NCBI GenBank assembly: GCA_947652855.1
Contig: CANTEO010000082.1
Location: 1-8,255, forward strand
Length of the DNA stretch: 8,255 nt
Source: an uncultured Roseburia sp.
GTDB lineage: Bacteria; Bacillota; Clostridia; Lachnospirales; Lachnospiraceae
Direction: 5' to 3'
Position numbers and translations under genes: made by a program
Shown here: piece after piece, positions 1-5,947 of the stretch
Position numbering within the stretch: the first letter of the stretch is position 1
How the letters are laid out: the number at the start of each line of letters is the position of its first letter
Notes under the pieces: model-generated
The model's database searches: none
The model's input: only the letters and a program-made list of their open reading frames with translations
What the model was told of the DNA's origin: nothing

Positions 1-47
1 GTCTCGACCTTGGCAAGGTCGCGCGTTACCAACTACGCCACTATCGC
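1..47 (-). tRNA. tRNA-Gly (anticodon GCC), 3' part cut by window edge
   Basis: Read on the minus strand, the sequence begins with a 7-base acceptor half (GCGATAG), then TG, a D-arm closed by GCGT/ACGC, and a 5-bp anticodon stem CGACC/GGTCG around the loop TTGCCAA. The anticodon is GCC (complement of positions 12-14), so this is a glycine tRNA reading GGC/GGU. The variable loop starts at the window edge; the T-arm and 3' acceptor half lie outside. The gene follows the CotH-family gene on the same strand but has its own promoter. Identity is secure from the cloverleaf and anticodon. Confidence 0.95.
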
Positions 48-96
48 ATTTATGATGTTCTGTGCTTTGTTTTTGTATCTCTCAAGCACAATAGTT

Positions 97-125
97 ATAT
101 TACACCATAAACATTCTTTTGTCAA
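97..125 (-). promoter_or_regulatory. Promoter of tRNA-Gly
   Basis: On the minus strand a perfect -35 TTGACA (120-125) is followed after 17 bases by TAATAT (97-102), a plausible -10. The predicted start is near position 90, giving a leader of about 43 bases before the tRNA. A TATAAC overlapping slightly downstream is an alternative -10 but would need a 20-base spacer. The promoter lies in the 116-base gap between the CotH-family stop codon and the tRNA. Confidence 0.75.
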
Positions 126-141
126 CAGTATTTTTAAATTT

Positions 142-161
142 TTTCAAAAAGTTTTTTGAAA
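142..161. other. AT-rich hairpin after the CotH-family gene
   Basis: TTTCAAAAA (142-150) and TTTTTGAAA (153-161) are perfect inverted repeats separated by 2 bases, starting 2 bases after the CotH-family stop codon. On the minus strand the stem is followed by A-rich rather than T-rich sequence, and the stem has almost no GC. It is therefore a poor Rho-independent terminator, but it is the only hairpin seen at the end of the operon. It may weakly terminate transcription or protect the 3' end. Confidence 0.35.
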
Positions 162-163
162 CG

Positions 164-1846
164 TCATTTTTTCCGTTTATTCCCCATCTTATTCCCCATC
201 TGCATGACGCCCATGACTTCCAAATCAATCCCGGACGCATCCAAAAGCGCATCCGAATGTTCCTCTTGCCCTTCCTTTGTAGAGGGTATCGTTCCGTCCA
301 GCTGCCCCAACACGCTTTGCGCGCGAAGCGTCACCGCTTCATAGAGCGTCTCCGCCCCCGCCTGATATTCCCCATATGTGTAAAAAGCAGTCGGATCCGT
401 CTCCACCAGCGCGTCAATCTGCTCCCGAATCCGTCGATACGCATTCTCAAGCCCGCCTCCTAAGGCATACGAAACAGAAAGCTTTTTCAAATACGCATGG
501 TATTGCTTCAGATACGTTTCGTCGGCAAGCAACGCGTCAAAAAAATCCGTGCCATAAAACGGCGTGTCAATTGGATGGTTCACCATCTCGGCCGCGCTCC
601 CGTCCGTCCCCATCGCCATGCCTCCAAAGGAGAGGTTATAATCCCATGGCAAAAGATTCAGCCTGCCTTTTGACTCATATAAATAATAGTTATGCGCCAT
701 CGTCCCCGTTAAGCTGTCCAGATTTACCACAAATGTATGCACCGCCATATATTTTAACAAATTCTCAATGTCAAGGCATCCCTCCAAATCCACTCCGTCA
801 TGAACGTTCTTTAGGGCTGCCACCACCCTTTTTTGAGAGCTCTTGCCCAAGTCTGTGACGGCGCCTTCCCAAATTGTCTCATAGCTGCTTAAGCTGCCGT
901 CGGCATAATTCAAATCCGCGCCTCCGCTTTTGCCGCCCTGGCCCATAGGCCCAAACTCTCTGCCCGGATCCTTTGGGCTAATGGCAAGTTCCGATCCATC
1001 GTTCGGCATTTGGGGCCTTTCGTCCCAAAACTCCCCATCCGGGACGCCTTCGCCTCCTTCACCCATAAACTGCGGCTGCCCGCCCTCTCCTTCCGGCATT
1101 TCCGGAAATTCTTTGCCCGGAAGCTGCGGCCCATCGCCTTCTCCCCGCGGACGCATTGGCCGCCTTTCACCTGACGCGCCATCGTCCCCGTCCCTTTTCC
1201 CGCCTCCCATTCCCATGCTTTCCGGCTTATACAATGCACCTCCCTGCGACCCGTAATTCCGAAGCAAAAAGCTCTCCTCCACTGCCTCTATAGCCAGGTA
1301 CAAGCCCCAGTATTCCCCGTTTACGGACACTTTGGCATACTGATACAAAGAAGCGTCGGCATCCAAATATTCATACATATCATACACCAAAGCCTCTTTC
1401 ATATTCGTAGCGTCGGCATAATTGTTGTTGAGGACCAGCTTATCAAGGCCAAAGCAAGTCTGTCCGTCCACATAATGGTCAAACTCCAGCTTGAAGCTAT
1501 ACCGATCCGTATCCGGGTCAGACGCAATGGCCGTTAAGCTGGTATTTCCCTTTGGGCGGACGCCAACGTTTCGGATTGCCGTCCCTCCGATTTCCACGTC
1601 GCAGGCATAATACTGCTCTGAAATGGCATTTTCTAGCATCTCCTGCCAGTCTTCCTCTTTTATTTGAATATTCACGTCGATTACTTCGTCTTTTTGAAAC
1701 AGCTCCGCCTCATAGCCCATTGAAACGCCCCTTTCCCCCGCCGCCTCCGTCAGACGGCCCGCATAGGCCATCGCGCAAAGGCAGGCCGCTCCAAACAGCA
1801 GGGCGAGCGCAACAATGATTTTGGTTATGTATTTGTTTGTAATCAT
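164..1846 (-). CDS. CotH-family kinase-like protein, exported or membrane-anchored
   Basis: 560 residues. An N-terminal hydrophobic segment (about 9-29) ends in AYA before G30, so it is a signal peptide or anchor and the protein should act outside the membrane. CotH-kinase landmarks appear in order: RPKGNTS (97-103), K119 in FKLEFD, NNNYADATNMKEAL (140-153), NGEYWGLYLAIEAVEESF (176-193), NLDSL then HNYYLY (375-390), and LLPWDYNLSFGG (398-409). The Asp of PWD (D402) and D377 are candidate catalytic or metal residues. Known CotH proteins are atypical kinases, best studied for phosphorylating Bacillus spore-coat proteins; the substrate here is unknown. Residues about 211-310 are a Gly/Pro/Glu/Met-rich low-complexity insertion between the two lobes. 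The C-terminus ends in a short Met/Asn/Lys stretch with four terminal basic residues. The start ATG overlaps the stop of the DUF4956 gene by 4 bases (ATGA), implying translational coupling. The family call is firm; the cellular role is inference. Confidence 0.9.
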   Translation of the reverse strand: MITNKYITKIIVALALLFGAACLCAMAYAGRLTEAAGERGVSMGYEAELFQKDEVIDVNIQIKEEDWQEMLENAISEQYYACDVEIGGTAIRNVGVRPKGNTSLTAIASDPDTDRYSFKLEFDHYVDGQTCFGLDKLVLNNNYADATNMKEALVYDMYEYLDADASLYQYAKVSVNGEYWGLYLAIEAVEESFLLRNYGSQGGALYKPESMGMGGGKRDGDDGASGERRPMRPRGEGDGPQLPGKEFPEMPEGEGGQPQFMGEGGEGVPDGEFWDERPQMPNDGSELAISPKDPGREFGPMGQGGKSGGADLNYADGSLSSYETIWEGAVTDLGKSSQKRVVAALKNVHDGVDLEGCLDIENLLKYMAVHTFVVNLDSLTGTMAHNYYLYESKGRLNLLPWDYNLSFGGMAMGTDGSAAEMVNHPIDTPFYGTDFFDALLADETYLKQYHAYLKKLSVSYALGGGLENAYRRIREQIDALVETDPTAFYTYGEYQAGAETLYEAVTLRAQSVLGQLDGTIPSTKEGQEEHSDALLDASGIDLEVMGVMQMGNKMGNKRKK

Positions 1847-2514
1847 GACATATATTCCCCGTTATAGCTGACTAGCGTGGCGTTCTCAACCTCTGAAATT
1901 TCATTCATCTGATTGACAAACGCCGTAGACGCGTCTTTCATGCGAAGCTCCGCCGTCAGCTCTATGCCCCCGGCATTGACGGTCTTTGCCTTCACCACAT
2001 ACCGCTTCACGGAATCCTTAAGCAGCTGCAAGGCCGCCTCTTCCGCTTTTTGGGTCGCGCAGCTGACAACCAAGAGATACGCCCCGTCATGCAGGCTCCG
2101 GTTTGCAAACAGCGCAAGGATCCCCCCGATCACAATGGAGCCAAGCGCCGCTAACGGTATCATGCCCGCCCCAACGACGATGCCGGCGGCTATCGCCCAA
2201 AACAGATACACGATCTCCATCGGCTCTTTAATCGCCGCGCGGAACCGCACAATTGACAGCGCGCCGACCATGCCAAGCGAAAGCACGACATTGGAGGTCA
2301 CCGCCATGATGACAAGCGTTGTCACCAAAGAAAGGCCCACAAGCGTCATTGCAAAGCTCGTCGAATACATCACGCCGGCAAACGTCTTCTTATAAATGAC
2401 AAAAATAAATAACCCGATTATGAGCGAAGCAGCCATTCCGATCACAATATCCGCCACTGAAAATTCTGTCACGCTCTCTAAAAAGCCAGATTGAAACACA
2501 TCCTGAAACGTCAT
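1843..2514 (-). CDS. DUF4956 family multi-pass membrane protein
   Basis: 223 residues. Hydrophobic segments lie at about 20-40, 54-74, 79-90, 100-118 and 121-138. A soluble C-terminal domain (about 145-223) has an alternating beta/alpha look. The most diagnostic stretch is LGMVGALSIVRFRAAIKEP (80-98) followed by MEIVYLFWAIAAGI, which I recognise as the signature of DUF4956 proteins. Biochemical function is unknown. These proteins often lie beside VTC-domain and CotH genes, as here, so a membrane scaffold or channel for that module is a reasonable guess. The start is supported by AGGAGG (2523-2528) 8 bases upstream. The gene is 58 bases downstream of the VTC gene and overlaps the CotH gene by 4 bases. 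Confidence 0.88.
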   Translation of the reverse strand: MTFQDVFQSGFLESVTEFSVADIVIGMAASLIIGLFIFVIYKKTFAGVMYSTSFAMTLVGLSLVTTLVIMAVTSNVVLSLGMVGALSIVRFRAAIKEPMEIVYLFWAIAAGIVVGAGMIPLAALGSIVIGGILALFANRSLHDGAYLLVVSCATQKAEEAALQLLKDSVKRYVVKAKTVNAGGIELTAELRMKDASTAFVNQMNEISEVENATLVSYNGEYMS

Positions 2515-2522
2515 TCTATTTT

Positions 2523-2528
2523 CCTCCT
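2523..2528 (-). promoter_or_regulatory. Ribosome binding site of the DUF4956 gene
   Basis: Perfect AGGAGG on the minus strand, 8 bases before the ATG at 2514. It fixes the start and shows independent translation initiation after the 58-base gap behind the VTC gene. Confidence 0.8.
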
Positions 2529-2572
2529 GATCCTGCTATGCCATCTCTGTTTTCATCCTTCTGAACGCCTGC

Positions 2573-3259
2573 CTACCCATAGCGCCTGCTGGCGCCATAC
2601 TTGGAAAACGACTGCAGAAAAACCCCGTCCATCTGCACCAGGCGCGCAATGACGTCTGGAAGGAACGCATCGTATTTCACTTCCAAAATGACGGCCTGCG
2701 GCGTTTCAGAAGCCAAAATCCCCCGCGTTTTTGTTTCCGGGCGCGGCACATGATATAAGCTTGTGCGAATGTCCGAATCCAATGTAACCCTCACATTTCC
2801 GGCCGGATACACATAAGGCTCCCGTATATAGGAAACCAGGACGCGCGGCCTTAAAAGCTCATGCCTCATCTTACAATACAGCTCGTTTATAAGAGGGGAC
2901 GCATGACACAGCATCCAGGAGACATCGCCGCCCAACAGCTTCATGCATTCTGACTGCGTCAGCGGCGCGCTGACCTTTTTACATAGGCTGCCAAATTTCA
3001 TCTTTTTTTCCAGCCTGATATACGAATCATCTTCATTATAATATCGAATGCGGAATTTTTCCCGCTTTGCCAGGCCGTTTCTCTTCTCACGCAGCGCTTT
3101 GTCGTTGAAATTGTCAAAATAAATGCTGTTGACGCAGTAGCTGCCATCCCCGCCCACATTGGAGTCCATTGCCAAAACCGAACGCAGCCGCTGCCGCAGA
3201 TACACACAGTCTGCATAACTGATCTCATATTTCATCTCATGCCGAAAACAGCCATCCAT
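2573..3259 (-). CDS. VTC domain (polyphosphate polymerase-type) protein
   Basis: 228 residues, essentially one VTC/triphosphate-tunnel domain with no added SPX or membrane segment. Landmarks: FRHEMKYEI (5-13), NSIYFDN (44-50), KREKFRIRYY (65-74), YIRLEKKMKFGS (80-91), RVLVSYIREPYV (139-150), NVRVTLDSDIRTS (155-167), ILEVKYD (191-197) and SKYGASR (219-225). The Lys/Arg-rich strands with acidic partners are the expected lining of a tunnel that binds nucleotide triphosphate, metal and polyphosphate. In the yeast VTC complex this domain makes polyphosphate from ATP; whether this protein polymerises, hydrolyses or senses polyphosphate cannot be read from sequence. It likely acts in the cytoplasm next to the DUF4956 membrane protein encoded next. 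The chosen ATG has an AGGGG/AGAGG purine stretch just upstream; a second ATG lies 4 bases further in, out of frame. Confidence 0.88.
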   Translation of the reverse strand: MDGCFRHEMKYEISYADCVYLRQRLRSVLAMDSNVGGDGSYCVNSIYFDNFNDKALREKRNGLAKREKFRIRYYNEDDSYIRLEKKMKFGSLCKKVSAPLTQSECMKLLGGDVSWMLCHASPLINELYCKMRHELLRPRVLVSYIREPYVYPAGNVRVTLDSDIRTSLYHVPRPETKTRGILASETPQAVILEVKYDAFLPDVIARLVQMDGVFLQSFSKYGASRRYG

Positions 3260-3272
3260 TGCCTCTATCCCC

Positions 3273-3352
3273 TTTCCTTATACTCGCGCGGCTTTTTGCG
3301 CATAGAGGGATGCCCCCAGGGCGTTTCCTTATACTCGCGCGGCTTTTTGCGC
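3273..3352. repeat. 29-base direct repeat, 51-base period, in the VTC leader
   Basis: Positions 3273-3301 and 3324-3352 are identical over 29 bases and start 51 bases apart. The 22 bases between contain GCCC-TGG-GGGC, able to form a short hairpin. On the minus strand the whole unit can be read without stops as Arg-Lys-Lys-Pro-Arg-Glu-Tyr-Lys-Glu twice, with a 17-codon period. A TAG lies directly before the first copy and no ribosome site is seen, so translation is doubtful. The element sits inside the predicted 5' leader of the VTC operon. Confidence 0.9.
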
Positions 3353-3372
3353 TATCGCGAAAGCATAGGGAT

Positions 3373-3404
3373 ATCATAAGGCGCGAACCTGAAATGAGCC
3401 TAAA
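3373..3404 (-). promoter_or_regulatory. Candidate regulator-activated promoter of the VTC-DUF4956-CotH operon
   Basis: On the minus strand two 9-base boxes, TTTAGGCTC (3396-3404) and TTCAGGTTC (3385-3393), are spaced 11 bases start to start. After 6 more bases comes TATGAT (3373-3378), a good -10. No normal -35 exists, because the boxes cover that position. Tandem direct repeats of one helical turn overlapping -35 are typical operators for OmpR/PhoB-family activators, and such a regulator is encoded at 4648-5325. The predicted start is near 3366, giving a leader of about 107 bases. The pattern is seen; the regulator-target link is inference. Confidence 0.5.
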
Positions 3405-3412
3405 AAATTTTT

Positions 3413-4651
3413 TTAATATTTTGTGAAAAACTCTGCCCGAAAGCAGATCTTTGTCCCATCCTCCGATTCCGCAGCAATCCTGCCTCCATGCGCCTCCACC
3501 GCAGCCTTTGCGATCGACAGGCCAATCCCCGCGCCTCCTGTCAAAGACGCGCGGGACTGATCCAGACGGTAAAACCGCTCAAACAGCTTGTCCAAATCCG
3601 CTTTTGCGTCAAGCTCACAGGAATTTTGAACCATAAGCACGGCCCTGCGGCGTTTTTTGTACGCTTCCAGCCGTATCTGCCCATCCAAAGCGGCATATCG
3701 GAACGCATTGTCCAGCAAAATTGACGCCACCTGCAGCAAAAGGGCGCGATCCCCATCTAGCTCCAGCCCCTCCTCCACTTCATAGGAAAAGCTCCTGCCA
3801 TCCGCCTTCGCCACAGAAAGGAACGGCTCTAACGCCTCCCAAACCACTTCACTAAAAGAAAGCCTCTCTTTTTTGGGGGCCAGGCATTCCTCATCCAGCC
3901 TCGAAAGCGTCACCAGCCTGAAAACCAGCTTCGAAAGCCTGTCCGTCTGCTTTTTTATGTTTTGCACCCATTCATTTTCCGCGTCATCCATCGCAAGGAC
4001 ATCCGCGCTTGTGGAGATGGAAGTAAGCGGCGTCTTCAGCTCATGGCTTGCGTCAGTGATAAACTGCTTCTGCTTTTCTATATTTTCTGCAAACGGCAAA
4101 ATCGCCCGTCCGGAAAATAAGTATACCAACAAAAACACAAGCGTTAAGCTGATGGCGCCAACCAGACAGGAAACAAAAAACAGCGTCTTTACAGACTGCC
4201 GCTCAATCGCCGCATTCAAAAAAAAGACGCTGACCGCATCTTCTTCCCGCTCTGCGAAATACCGGTATTCCCCCAAAAAGCCAAATTGCCCGTCCTTTTG
4301 CACAACAGCCCTGGCATATTGAAGCGCCATATCTTCCGATATAGAAGATATGTAATCCCGATTAGCCTCTAAAAGGCTCCCCTGCGCATCCAGACGCACT
4401 GAAAAATAACGCGTCATATACGGCGCCTCCTTGGACGGGCCCCTGCCAAACTTCGGAAACGGCGGAATAGGCTGGCCCTTCTGCTCCCCAACATCCCGCT
4501 GAAATTGGCTCAAGCGGAGCAAATCCCCATCCAGCCGATGAACCGTCACCGAATAATTCCACCCATTGACGCCGACAAGCAGCAGCGCCATCACGGCGAT
4601 AAACGCAAGCATTGCCGCCGCAATGAAGCGCCGCCTCATTTTTTTCATCAT
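3413..4651 (-). CDS. Sensor histidine kinase, membrane-bound
   Basis: 412 residues. TM1 is about 9-29, a roughly 125-residue extracytoplasmic sensor region follows (Pro-rich around 61-72, no recognised domain), and TM2 is about 157-180. The dimerisation/phosphoacceptor segment FITDASHELKTPLTS has H203 as the phosphorylated His. The ATPase domain has an N-box LLDNAFRYA (312-320, N315), an F-box KLFERFYRLDQSR (355-367) and a G2 box GGAGIGLSIAK (372-382). The usual DxGxG of the G1 box is replaced by VQNSCELDA, a change I associate with this clostridial kinase group, so activity is not ruled out. It should phosphorylate the regulator encoded just upstream, which its ATGA start overlaps by 4 bases. 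The signal is unknown. Confidence 0.95.
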   Translation of the reverse strand: MMKKMRRRFIAAAMLAFIAVMALLLVGVNGWNYSVTVHRLDGDLLRLSQFQRDVGEQKGQPIPPFPKFGRGPSKEAPYMTRYFSVRLDAQGSLLEANRDYISSISEDMALQYARAVVQKDGQFGFLGEYRYFAEREEDAVSVFFLNAAIERQSVKTLFFVSCLVGAISLTLVFLLVYLFSGRAILPFAENIEKQKQFITDASHELKTPLTSISTSADVLAMDDAENEWVQNIKKQTDRLSKLVFRLVTLSRLDEECLAPKKERLSFSEVVWEALEPFLSVAKADGRSFSYEVEEGLELDGDRALLLQVASILLDNAFRYAALDGQIRLEAYKKRRRAVLMVQNSCELDAKADLDKLFERFYRLDQSRASLTGGAGIGLSIAKAAVEAHGGRIAAESEDGTKICFRAEFFTKY

Positions 4652-5325
4652 TTCCCCACTTCCTCCAATGCATATCCAGCGCCGCGGATCGTTTTGATCT
4701 GCACGTCCGCGCTAAGGCCCTTTAATTTTTTTCGCAAAAACCCGATATTTGTCCACACGACGTCCATTTCTGTTTCCGATTCCCTGCCCCATATCCTGTC
4801 CATCAGATGCTCCGTCGAAAACACATGGCGCGGATTGCGGAAAAACAGCTCCATAATCTGAAATTCCTTGTTGTTTAGGCGGACTTCGCCAGAAGCGGAG
4901 CGCAACGTATATTGGTTGCTGTCCAAAGACACATTTCCAAAGGGCAGAATCACTGGGGCATACGAATCGCTGCGTCTGGAAAGCGCCTTGACGCGCGCCA
5001 AAAACTCACTTGCGGCAAACGGCTTTGGCAAATAGTCGTCCGCCCCGGCGTTTAAGCCCGCCACTCGGTCATCCAGGCCGCCGCGCGCCGTCAAAAAAAG
5101 CGTCGGCGTAAAAATCCCCCTCTCCCGGATCCTCGCCAACGCCTCTAAGCCGTCCATCACAGGCATCATGATATCCAGCACCAAAACGTCATACTCCATC
5201 TGCGTCGCGTATTCCACCGCCCCGGCGCCGTCATGCACAATGTCCGCAGAGTATCGGTTCCTCTCTAACATGGCCTTTAGCGCCTTTGCAATCTCTTTCT
5301 CATCTTCCGCTATTAAAACCCGCAT
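4648..5325 (-). CDS. Response regulator, OmpR/PhoB family
   Basis: 225 residues. The receiver domain (1 to about 115) has E7-D8-E9 acidic residues, phospho-acceptor D51 in VLVLDIMMPVMDG, T79 in LFLTA, and K101 in LPKPF, so all switch residues are present. The C-terminal winged-helix DNA-binding domain (about 125-222) has LNNKEFQIMELFFRNP, the recognition-helix region ending NIGFLRKKL, and the terminal hairpin IKTIRGAGYAL. It should bind tandem direct repeats as a dimer. The gene starts 18 bases after the HD-domain gene and overlaps the kinase gene by 4 bases. A ribosome site AGAGGG precedes the ATG by about 4 bases. A candidate target is the promoter at 3373-3404. Confidence 0.96.
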   Translation of the reverse strand: MRVLIAEDEKEIAKALKAMLERNRYSADIVHDGAGAVEYATQMEYDVLVLDIMMPVMDGLEALARIRERGIFTPTLFLTARGGLDDRVAGLNAGADDYLPKPFAASEFLARVKALSRRSDSYAPVILPFGNVSLDSNQYTLRSASGEVRLNNKEFQIMELFFRNPRHVFSTEHLMDRIWGRESETEMDVVWTNIGFLRKKLKGLSADVQIKTIRGAGYALEEVGK

Positions 5326-5343
5326 AATCCCTCTCGCCTTCTT

Positions 5344-5838
5344 TTATTCGAATCCACAGCTTTCTTTTCGCCTTCTTTGCTTTCTTTGCATAACCGTCTC
5401 ATAGGAGGAGCATATTTTGTCCGTAAGGCATACGATGAACGCCGCGCGGCTTTTCGGAATCCGAAACAGCGTCAGGGGCCACATATGGCTCGCAATGATA
5501 TTCTGCTCCACCGGGGTGAGCGCATAACGCTGCATGGCGTTTTCCAGCGCGATTTTAGGGTGGTGATACCCATGCAGCCGTCCCGGGTAGCCATTCTGGT
5601 GCCAGTCATACAGATAAAAATCATGAAGGAACGCGCCGCGCACCAACTCCGCGTCCGAAGCCCCCAAATGAAACCGGCGGTTGATATAAAAGCTAAGCAG
5701 CACGACGCTTACGACATGGTCATAGGTGGAAATTGCGCCATGCTGTATATACCGCTTCATCCGCGCAGCCTCCTCCGTCCGATGAAGGCCATAGAGCAGC
5801 TCCTTAATTTCAAAGATTTCCGTCATTGTCAATTTCAT
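5344..5838 (-). CDS. Small HD-domain phosphohydrolase-like protein
   Basis: 164 residues, soluble, with no membrane segment. HD-superfamily metal residues can be traced: H41 in YDHVVSV, H72-D73 in FLHDFYLYDWH, histidines in HGYHH (89-93), H118 in ASHMW and D140 in LTDKICS. HD proteins hydrolyse nucleotides or phosphate esters using metal; the substrate is unknown. The C-terminus is a basic tail (QRKQRRRKE). The start has AAGGCGGG upstream at good distance; an in-frame ATG 4 codons later is possible but lacks a ribosome site. It is 18 bases from the response regulator and probably shares its transcript, so a role in signalling or nucleotide turnover linked to that pathway is possible but unproven. 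Confidence 0.85.
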   Translation of the reverse strand: MKLTMTEIFEIKELLYGLHRTEEAARMKRYIQHGAISTYDHVVSVVLLSFYINRRFHLGASDAELVRGAFLHDFYLYDWHQNGYPGRLHGYHHPKIALENAMQRYALTPVEQNIIASHMWPLTLFRIPKSRAAFIVCLTDKICSSYETVMQRKQRRRKESCGFE

Positions 5839-5892
5839 GCCTATCCCGCCTTTCTAAATGCAACGCAGCCATTCCAACCTGTTCACTGCCAC

Positions 5893-5947
5893 AACGCAAA
5901 GCCCTCTCTAACGCAAGCCCTTTCCGCATTCCGCGCGCCAACGCGCG
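5893..5947. repeat. GC hairpin and imperfect 17-base tandem repeat after the CmpB gene
   Basis: CGCGCG (5932-5937) and CGCGCG (5942-5947) form a perfect 6-bp stem with loop CCAA, directly after the CmpB-family stop codon. There is no T-run after it on the minus strand, so it is not a canonical terminator; it may be an attenuator or a 3'-end stabiliser. At 5893-5926 two 17-base units beginning AACGCAA and continuing into GCCCT are imperfect tandem copies. No convincing promoter was seen in this 109-base gap, so the HD gene may be read through from upstream. Confidence 0.5.

Noticed and set aside
1..47. tRNA-Gly as an integration site for the recombinase
   Set aside because: The recombinase gene is 7 kb away with eight ordinary-looking features between, and no repeat of the tRNA end was seen near it.
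376..858. 160-codon plus-strand ORF opposite the CotH gene
   Set aside because: It lies antisense to strongly conserved CotH motifs, has low-quality composition and no ribosome site.
910..1256. Overlapping ORFs on both strands rich in Pro, Ser, Gly or Arg within the CotH gene
   Set aside because: They are out-of-frame readings of the low-complexity insertion of the CotH gene; no ribosome sites and no family resemblance.
1913..2395. 160-codon plus-strand ORF opposite the DUF4956 gene
   Set aside because: Antisense shadow of the membrane segments; composition is Thr/Ser/Ala-rich without recognisable domains.
3273..3352. CRISPR array from the 29-base repeat
   Set aside because: Only two copies with one 22-base spacer, no cas genes, and the unit is better explained as a 51-base tandem repeat.
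5932..5947. Rho-independent terminator after the CmpB gene
   Set aside because: The stem is good but there is no T-run after it in the direction of transcription.
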